Below, piece after piece: positions 51,267 to 60,000 of a DNA stretch of 60,000 nucleotides (its first letter is position 1; the number at the start of each line of letters is the position of its first letter). The notes beneath the pieces were generated by a model. That model saw only the letters and a program-made list of their open reading frames with translations. It was not told the origin of the DNA and made no database searches. A program made the position numbers and the translations under genes. The stretch comes from Owenia fusiformis (Eukaryota; Annelida; Polychaeta; Sabellida; Oweniidae): positions 6,579,730 through 6,639,729 of the forward strand of contig CAIIXF020000007.1 of the NCBI GenBank assembly GCA_903813345.2, given 5' to 3'.

Positions 51267-53176
51267 ATTGTTTTCGTCAGTTTTCTTATTCTTCTTCTTC
51301 TTATTATTCTATACCAGTTTTCTCAATAACCATTAGGTTTTCAGTAAAGTCAATCATTTGGTCAATTTAGGTTCAGTATCTAGTTCCTCGGAAATTGGGT
51401 CAAATTTTTATCTAGGTCAAAGGTCAAGAACTAGGTCAAATCCAGTACTTTGTCACTTTTTTCGATTTTCTCGGTCGTCCTTCAATATTTTCGATCCGGG
51501 TTTTTTTCATTGTGTTCCTTATAAAAAAGTAGAAATCCTAGGGTCGATTTAGTTTTTTGATATCTCAAACCGATTTCGAGATATCAGTGTCCGAAAACGA
51601 GGTCCAAAAAAAAGTTCTACGAATTAAATGGCCAGGATATTAGTCTTATAGGAAATTTTCTCAGGATTCCGAATCTGAAAACCAAATTTCGATCTGACTT
51701 CCCGTTCGGAAGTCATGGCGTTTTGAATGCTCAAAAATTGCTAAATTTGGTGCCCATGTTAAGTCAATGGGAAAAAAGATTTTTTTGAAGTGAAAAATAC
51801 AAAATATAGACTGAGTTCAGCTAAATATAATGAAAGCTTTTAAAAGAATGGGACCTCAAAAGCCATGTAGCTTTAAAATTTGGACATCAAAATGCCTAGG
51901 TCAGAATCTAGGTCAAATTCAAAGTTTTTTCTTATTTTTGCGATTCTGACACTACAGATTAATTATATTCTTCGAAATTTTGTATACATGTAGCCAAGAG
52001 TGTGCTAATAGTGTTAGCCTTTTGCCGTCAGAAAGTATTTTGCCCCACTTTTGAGATATGGTGTCCGAAAAGTAGGTCAAAATAAAAAAATTCTCTAAAT
52101 TTGACGTTTGAGTTATGAATTAAGTATAGAATTTTCTCAGGAATCCGAATCTGCAAACCAAATTTCAATCCGACTTATGGTTCGGAAGTTATGACATTTT
52201 TAAAGCTCAAAAATCCCTAAATTTGGTGCCCCATGTTATGTCAATGGGAAAAAAGATTTTTTTGAAGTGTAAAACACAAGATATAGACTAACAACAGCTT
52301 AAAATAATGAAAGCCTATATAAGAAGGGAACCTCGAAGGCTACCTAATTTCAAAATTTGTACACCAAAATCCCTTGGTCAAAAACTAGGTCAAATTCATA
52401 GTTTATCCTTATTTTTGCGATTCTGACACTACACTTTAATTACATTCCTCGAAATTGTGTATACATGTAGCCAAGAGTGTGCTAATAGTGTTAGCGCTTT
52501 GCCGTCAGAAAGTATTTTGACCCACTTTTGAGATATGGTGTCCGAAAAGTAGGTCAAAATAAAAAAAATCTCCAAATTTAATGTATGAGTTATGAATTAG
52601 GTGTAGAATTTTGTCAGGAATCCGAATCTGCAATTCAAATTTCGATCCGACTTCCAGTTCGGAAGTTATGGCGTGTCCAAAGTCCAAAAAGTAGGTCAAA
52701 ATAAAAAGTTTCCAAATTTAACGTATGAGTTATGAATTAGGGGTAGAATTTTGTCAGGAATCCGAATCTGCAAATCAAATTTCGATCTGACTTCCGGTTC
52801 GGAAGTTATGGCGTTTTGAAATTTCAAGAAAAATCGATCTGATGGTATCCTGATAGAAAGTCAAGAGTAGAGAAAAAATATTGAAAAATGCATCCATCCT
52901 TCCTTTCTGATCCTATGCTATCCTTCCTATCTACCCTTGCTTCGTATCCTCTCCTTCCTATCCTTCCTATTCTATTCTATCCTTCTTTCCTATTCTATCC
53001 TATCGTTCCTTCCTATTCTATCGTATCCTTCCTTCCCTTTTCATCCATCCATCCATCCATTTTTTCTGGATGACTTAGCTTATTTTGGATGACTTGGCTT
53101 ATTCTGGATGACTCGGCTAAAAAAAAGTCTAGATCTGGAGTCTGAAATTGAACTCGTTCAATTTCCAAAATCTAGT
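51136..53176 (+). mobile_element. Repeat element E10 (TATCC-type end)
   Basis: DR1 pair at 51414-51426; subunits anchored near 51882 and 52359 plus a 134-bp partial duplication. It ends with a TATCC repeat (about 52891-53055), GGATGACT repeats (about 53056-53120) and the variant tail palindrome GAAATTGAAC-TC-GTTCAATTTC. The ORF at 52888-53073 is only a reading of this simple repeat. Confidence 0.85.
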
Positions 53177-56008
53177 TATTATTATTCTTTCAGAATCTTC
53201 CTCCTTCCCAGATTTCTCACCAACTAAAAGAATTTACTTTAAGCTGCTTACATGATCAACTAGGGGCAGTTCCTGGGATGATGGGAAATTAGGTCAAATT
53301 TTTATCTAGGTCAAGGGTCAAGAACTAGGTCAAATCAAGGTCAAACCAACATTCTGTCAATTATCTTCGTTGTTGTTTGTCGTAACTACTTCATCTTAGT
53401 TTCTACATGTAGCTTAGAAAAAAACAAATCGAGATTGTGCCATCCGTTTTTTGATTACTCTTCGCGATTTTGAGATATGGCGTCCTGAAAGTAGGTCAAA
53501 ACCAAAAAGTTCTCCAAATTTAACATATGAGCTATGAAATAAGGGTAGAATTTTCTCAGGAATCCGAATCTGCAAACCAAATTTTGATCCGACTTCCCGT
53601 TCGGAAGTTATGGCGTTTTGAAAGCTCAAAAATCGCTAAATTTGGTGCCCATGTTAAGTCAATGAGAAAAAAGATTTTTTTGAAGTGAAAAATACGAAAT
53701 ATAGACTGAGTTCAGCTAAATATAATGAAAGCTTTTAAAAGAAGGGGACCTCATAAGCCATCTAGCTTCAAAATTTGGACACCAAAATGCCTAGGTCAAA
53801 ATCTAGGTCAAATTCAAAGTTTTTCCTTATTTTTGCGATTCTGACACAACAGATTAATTATATTCTTCGAAATTTTGTATACATGTAGCTAAGAGTCTGC
53901 TAATAGTGTTAGCATTTTGCCGTCAGAAAGTATTTTGCCCCATTTTTGAGATATGGTGTCCGAAAAGTAGGTCAAAATAAAAAATTCTCAAAATTTGACG
54001 TTTGAGTTATGAATTAAATATAGAATTTTCTCAGGAATCCGAATTTGCAAACCAAATTTCGATCCGACTTCCGGTTTGGAAGTTATGGCGTGTCCAAAAA
54101 GTAGGTCAAAATAAAAAATTTCCAAATTTAACGTATGAGCTATGAATTAAGGATAGAATTTTCTCAGGAATCCGAATCTGCAAACCAAATTTCGATCCGA
54201 CTTCCGGTTCGGAAGTTATGGCGTTTTGAAAGCTCAAAAATCGCTAAATTTGGTGCCCCATGTTATGTCAATGGGAAAAAATATTTTTTTGAAGTGTAAA
54301 ATACGAGATATAGACTAAGTACAGCTAAACATAATGGAAGCCCATAAAAGAAGGGGACCTCAAAACCTTCTAATCTTGAAAATTTGGACAACAAAATGCC
54401 TAGGTCAAAATCTAGGTCAAATTCGAAGCTTTTCCTTATTTTTGCGATTCTGACACTACACTTTAATTATATTCTTCGAAATTGTGTATACATGTAGCCA
54501 AGAGTGTGCTAATAGTGTTAGCCTTTTGCCGTCAAAAAGTATTTTGACCCACTTTTGAGATATGGTGTCCCAAAAGTAGGTCAAAATAAAAAAATCTTCA
54601 AATGTAACGTATGAGTTATTAATAAGGGGTAGAATTTTATCAGGAATCCGAATCTGCAAATCAAATTTTGATTCGACCTCCTGTTTGGAAGTTATGGTGT
54701 TTTGAAAGCTCAAAAATCGTTAAATTTGCTGCCCCATGTTATGTCAATGGGAAAAAAGATTTTTTTTGAAGTGTAAAATACGAGATATAGACTGAGTACA
54801 GCTTAATATAATGAAAGCCTATTAAAGAAGGGGCCCTCAAAGGCTACTTAGCTCCAAAATTTGGACACCAAAATGCCTAGGTCAAAATCTAGGTCAAATT
54901 TATAGTTTTCCCTTATTTTTGCGATTCTGACACTATATTTAAATGATTTGCTTTAAAATTTTGTATACAGGTAGCAAAGAGTAGGCTAATAGTGTTAGCG
55001 TTTTGCCGTCAGAAAGTATTTTGACCCACTTTTGAGATATGGTGTCCGAAAAGTAGGCCAAAGTTAAAAGTTTTCCAAATTTAACGTATGAGTTATGAAT
55101 TAAGGGTAGAATTTTCTCAGAAATCTAGATCTGCAAACCAAATTTCGATCCGACTACTTGTTCTGAAGTTATGGCGTTTTGAAATCTCAAAAATCGCTAA
55201 ATTTGGTGCCCAATGTTAAATCAATGGGACCGAATAATTTTTTGAAGTATAAAAATACGAGATATAGAATGAGTACAGCTAAACATAATGAAAGCCCATA
55301 GAAGAAGGGGACCTCAAAAGCTAATTTCCTTCAAAGTTTGGACACCAAAATACCTATTTCAAAATCTAGGTCAAATTCATAGTTTTTTTTATTTTGCGAT
55401 TCTGACACTACACTTCAATGATATTCTCCGAAATTTTGTAAACTTGTAGCAAAGAGTGTGCTAATAATGTTAACATTTTGCCGTCAATAAGTTTTTGACC
55501 CACTTTTGAGATATGGTGTCCGAAATGTAGGTCAAAATAAAAAGTTCTCCAATTTTAAAGTATGAGTTATGAATTAGGGGTAGAATTTCCTCAGGAATCT
55601 GGATCTGAAATTAAAATTGCAATCCGACCCCCGGTTTAGATTCTACGTCATTTTGAAGTTGAAATTCGCACTTGCCAGTATTCACGATGCAGATTGATCA
55701 AATATACTTTCAAAAATTCCTGCATACCCTACTTTACCTCTCTACCTACTCAGCTACTTATTTGACTACTTACTCAATTACTTAATTAGTTATTACTTCC
55801 TTAGCAACTTACTCAGCTACTAACTCAGGTACTTACTCAGCTACCTACTCAGCTTTTTACTCAGTTACTTACTCAGCTACTTACTCAACTACTACTAAGG
55901 TACTTACTCAGCTAATTACTCAGTTACTTACTCAGCTCTTTACTGATCTATCTAGGTCAAATAAATCTGGAGTCTTAAATTGAACTTGTTCAATTTCACA
56001 AATCTAGT
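53177..56008 (+). mobile_element. Repeat element E11
   Basis: Headless; the leader starts TTATTATTATTCTTTCAGAATC. It has AGGTCAAGGGTCA (53308-53320) followed by AGGTCA-AATCA-AGGTCA. Subunit anchors at 53777, 54386, 54863 and 55340 (609, 477, 477), the same pattern as E6. Minisatellite at about 55718-55957, one CTACTTACTCAG unit shorter than in E12. Confidence 0.85.
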
Positions 56009-59000
56009 TATTATTATTCTTTCAGAATCTTCCTCCTTCCCAGATTTCTCACCAACTAAAAGAATTTACTTTAAGCTGCTTACATGATCAACTAGGGGCA
56101 GTACCTGGGATGATGGGAAATTAGGTCAAATTTTTATCTAGGTCAAGGGTCAAGAACTAGGTCAAATCAAGGTCAAATCAACATTCTGTCAGTTATCTTC
56201 GTTGTTGTTTGTCGTAACTACTTCATCTTACTTTCTACTTGTAGCTTAGAAAAAAACAAATCGAGAGTGTGCCATCCGTTTTTTGATTACTCTTAGCGAT
56301 TTTGAGATATGGCGTCCTGAAAGTAGGTCAAAACCAAAAAATTCTCCAAATTTAACATATGAGCTATGAAATAAGGGTAGAATTTTCTCAGGAATTCGAA
56401 TCTGCAAACCAAATTTTGATCCGACTTCCCGTTCGGAAGTTATGGCGTTTTGAAAGCTCAAAAATCGCTAAATTTGGTGCCCATGTAAGTCAATGGGAAA
56501 AAAGATTTTTTTGAAGTGAAAAATACGAAATATAGACTGAGTTCAGCTAAATATAATAAAAGCTTTTAAAAGAAGAGGACCTCATAAGCCATCTAGCTTC
56601 AAAATTTGGACACCAAAATGCCTAGGTCAAAATCTAGGTCAAATTCAAAGTTTTTCCTTATTTTTGCGATTCTGACACAACAGATTAATTATATTCTTCG
56701 AAATTTTGCATACATGTAGCTAAGAGTCTGCTAATAGTGTTAGCCTTTTGCCGTCAGAAAGTATTTTGCCCCATTTTTGAGATATGGTGTCCGAAAAGTA
56801 GGTCAAAATAAAAAGTTACCAAATTTAACGTATGAGCTATGAATTAAGGATAGAATTTTCTCTGGAATCCAAATCTGCAAACCAAATTTCGATCCGACTT
56901 CCGGTTAGGAAGTTATGGCGTTTCGAAAGCTCAAAAATCGCTAAATTTGGTGCCCCATGTTATGTCAATGGGAAAAAATATTTTTTTGAAGTGTAAAATA
57001 CGAGATATAGACTAAGTACAGCTAAACATAATGGAAGCCCATAAAAGAAGGGGACCTCAAAACCTTCTAATTTTGAAAATGTGGACAACAAAATGCCTAG
57101 GTCAAAATCTAGGTCAAATTCAAAGCTTTTCCTTATTTTTGCGATTCTGACACTACACTTTAATTATATTCTTCGAAATTGTGTATACATGTAGCCAAGA
57201 GTGTGCTTATAGTGTTAGCCTTTTGCCGTCAAAAAGTATTTTGACCCACTTTTGAGATATGGTGTCCCAAAAGTAGGTCAAAATAAAAAATCTTCAAATG
57301 TAACGTATGAGTTATGAATAAGGGGTAGAATTTTATCAGGAATCCGAATCTGCAAATCAAATTTTGATTCGACCTCCTGTTCGGAAGTTATGGTGTTTTG
57401 AAAGCTCAAAAATCGCTAAATTTGGTGCCCATGTAAGTCAATGGGAAAAAAGATTTTTTTGAAGTGAAAAATACGAAATATAGACTGAGTTCAGCTAAAT
57501 ATAATAAAAGCTTTTAAAAGAAGAGGACCTCATAAGCCATCTAGCTTCAAAATTTGGACACCAAAATGCCTAGGTCAAAATCTAGGTCAAATTCAAAGTT
57601 TTTCCTTATTTTTGCGATTCTGACACAACAGATTAATTATATTCTTCGAAATTTTGTATACATGTAGCTAAGAGTCTGGTAATAGTGTTAGCCTTTTGCC
57701 GTCAGAAAGTATTTTGCCCCATTTTTGAGATATGGTGTCCGAAAAGTAGGTCAAAATAAAAAGTTACCAAATTTAACGTATGAGCTATGAATTAAGGATA
57801 GAATTTTCTCTGGAATCCAAATCTGCAAACCAAATTTCGATCCGACTTTCGGTTCGGAAGTTATGGCGTTTTGAAAGCTCAAAAATCGCTAAATTTGGTG
57901 CCCCATGTTATGTCAATGGGAAAAAATATTTTTTTGAAGTGTAAGATACGAGATATAGACTAAGTACAGCTAAACATAATGGAAGCCCATAAAAGAAGGG
58001 GACCTCAAAACCTTCTAATTTTGAAAATGTGGACAACAAAATGCCTAGGTCAAAATCTAGGTCAAATTCAAAGCTTTTCCTTATTTTTGCGATTCTGACA
58101 CTACACTTTAATTATGTTCTTCGAAATTGTGTATACATGTAGCCAAGAGTGTGCTTATAGTGTTAGCCTTTTGCCGTCAAAAAGTATTTTGACCCACTTT
58201 TGAGATATGGTGTCCCAAAAGTAGGTCAAAATAAAAAAATCTTCAAATGTAACGTATGAGTTATGAATAAGGGGTAGAATTTTATCAGAAATCCGAATCT
58301 GCAAATCAAATTTTGATTCGACCTCCTGTTCGGAAGTTATGGTGTTTTGAAAGCTCAAAAATCGCTAAATTTGCTGCCCCATGTTATATCAATGGGAAAA
58401 AAGATTTTTTTGAAGTGTAAAATACGAGATATAGACTGAGTACAGCTTAATATAATGAAAGTCTATTAAAGAAGGGGACCTCGAAGGCTACTTAGCTCCA
58501 AAATTTGGACACCAAAATGCCTAGGTCAAAATCTAGGTAAAATTTATAGTTTTCCCTTATTTTTGCGATTCTGACACTATATTTAAATGATTTGCTTTAA
58601 AATTTTGTATACAGGTAGCAAAGAGTATGCTAATAGTGTTAGCGTTTTGCCGTCAGAAAGTATTTTGACCCACTTTTGAGATATGGTGTCCGAAAAGTAG
58701 GCCAAAGTTAAAAGTTTTCCAAATTTAACGTATGAGTTATGTATTAAGGGTAGAATTTTCTCAGAAATCTAGATCTGCAAACCAAATTTCGATCCGACTA
58801 CTTGTTCTGAAGTTATGGCGTTTTGAAATCTCAAAAATCGCTAAATTTGGTGCCCCATGTTAAATCAATGGGACCGAATAATTTTTTGAAGTATAAAAAT
58901 ACGAGATATAGAATGAGTACAGCTAAACATAATGAAAGCCCATAGAAGAAGGGGACCTCAAAAGCTACTTTCCTTCAAAGTTTGGACACCAAAATACCTA

Positions 59001-59666
59001 GTTCAAAATCTAGGTCAAATTCATAGTTTTTTTTATTTTGCGATTCTGACACTACACTTCAATGATATTCTCCGAAATTTTGTAAACTTGTAGCAAAGAG
59101 TGTGCTAATAATGTTAACATTTTGCCGTCAATAAGTTTTTTGACCCACTTTTGAGATATGGTGTCCGAAATGTAGGTCAAAATAAAAAGTTCTCCAATTT
59201 TAAAGTATGAGTTATGAATTAGGGGTAGAATTTCCTCAGGAATCCGGATCTGAAATTAAAATTGCAATCCGACCTCCGGTTTAGATTCTACGCCATTTTG
59301 AAGTTTGAAATTCGCACTTGCCAGTATTCACGATGCAGATTGATCAAATATACTTTCAAAAATTCCTGCATACCCTACTTTACCTCTCTACCTACTCAGC
59401 TACTTATTTGACTACTTACTCAATTACTTAATTAGTTATTACTTCCTTAGCAACTTACTCAGCTACTAACTCAGGTACTTACTCAGCTACTTACTCAGCT
59501 ACCTACTCAGCTTTTTACTCAGTTACTTACTCAGCTACTTACTCAACTACTACTAAGGTACTTACTGAGCTAATTACTCAGTTACTTACTCAGCTCTTTA
59601 CTGATCTATCTAGGTCAAATAAATCTGGAGTCTTAAATTGAACTTGTTCAATTTCACAAATCTAGT
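56009..59666 (+). mobile_element. Repeat element E12
   Basis: Longest copy, with six subunit anchors at 56608, 57083, 57556, 58031, 58507 and 58984. Two adjacent ~947-bp blocks (about 56462-57409 and 57410-58356) are near-identical, each holding two subunits. DR1-type pair at 56140-56152; minisatellite at about 59368-59613. Confidence 0.85.
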
Positions 59667-60000
59667 TATTATTATTCTTTCAGAATCTTCCTCCTTCCCA
59701 GATTTCTCACCAACTAAAAGAATTTACTTTAAGCTGCTTACATGATCAACTAGCGGCAGTACCTGGGATGGTGGGAAATTAGGTCAAATTTTTATCTAGG
59801 TCAAGGGTCAAGAACTAGGTCAAATCAAGGTCAAATCAACATTCTGTCAATTATCTTCGTTGTTGTTTGTCGTAACTACTTCATCTTAGTTTCTACTTGT
59901 AGCTTAGAAAAAAACAAATCGAGAGTGTGCCATCCGTTTTTTGATTACTCTTAGCGATTTTGAGATATGGCGTCCTGAAAGTAGGTCAAAACCAAAAAGT
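59667..60000 (+). mobile_element. Repeat element E13, cut by the window edge
   Basis: The headless leader (TTCTTTCAGAATC, DR1-type pair at 59798-59810) and the beginning of the first subunit match E11 and E12; the rest lies outside the window. Confidence 0.85.

Noticed and set aside
10650-58358. About 20 similar minus-strand ORFs of 60-92 codons in the E subunits (starting like MSFQNAITSEPEVG)
   Set aside because: They track the subunit repeat, vary in length and reading-frame ends, carry many non-conservative changes and match no known family. A dN/dS test over all copies showing purifying selection would change this view.

Overview
This is a eukaryotic window, almost certainly from an invertebrate animal; a marine lophotrochozoan is my guess, not shown by the sequence. 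The evidence is a split Wnt gene with GT-AG introns, the last exons of a nose-resistant-to-fluoxetine (NRF-6)-type acyltransferase, a hAT-type DNA transposon with an 8-bp target duplication, and about 50 kb of nested repeats. I see no prokaryotic operon, rRNA, tRNA or CRISPR array.

Layout. Positions 1-10140 are ordinary single-copy DNA. The first two coding exons of a Wnt9-type gene lie on the minus strand (4858-4767 and 4530-4241); the rest must lie left of the window. Next is an intergenic stretch, then the last two exons of an NRF-6-like gene on the minus strand (7172-7030 and 6580-6461). Upstream of these, in what would be an intron of that gene, lies a plus-strand ORF resembling retroelement ORF1 proteins (7865-10085). 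It is cut by a 584-bp hAT-type non-autonomous element (8705-9288) with perfect 8-bp duplications; the frame on the two sides is otherwise compatible.

From 10166 to the right edge everything is repeat. Thirteen head-to-tail elements (labelled E1-E13 here) share a head made of one to four short hairpins (often lost in downstream copies), a leader with AGGTCA direct repeats, several ~475-bp subunits, a minisatellite, and a tail containing a perfect small palindrome. At two E tail/head junctions sits a tandem array of a second, related 717-bp unit: exactly 21 copies at 25048-40104 and exactly 10 at 43965-51134. The 31 copies appear identical to one another and both arrays begin and end at the same phase.

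How it fits together. The repeats look non-coding and non-autonomous. Terminal hairpins, TTA-rich junctions, lack of obvious target duplications, internal minisatellites and integer head-to-tail copy numbers are features described for Helitron/Helentron-type non-autonomous elements and the bivalve 'pearl' repeats; that placement is inference. The most notable system here is the pair of homogeneous 717-bp arrays embedded in an older, diverged, self-similar repeat landscape, probably inside or breaking an NRF-6-like gene.
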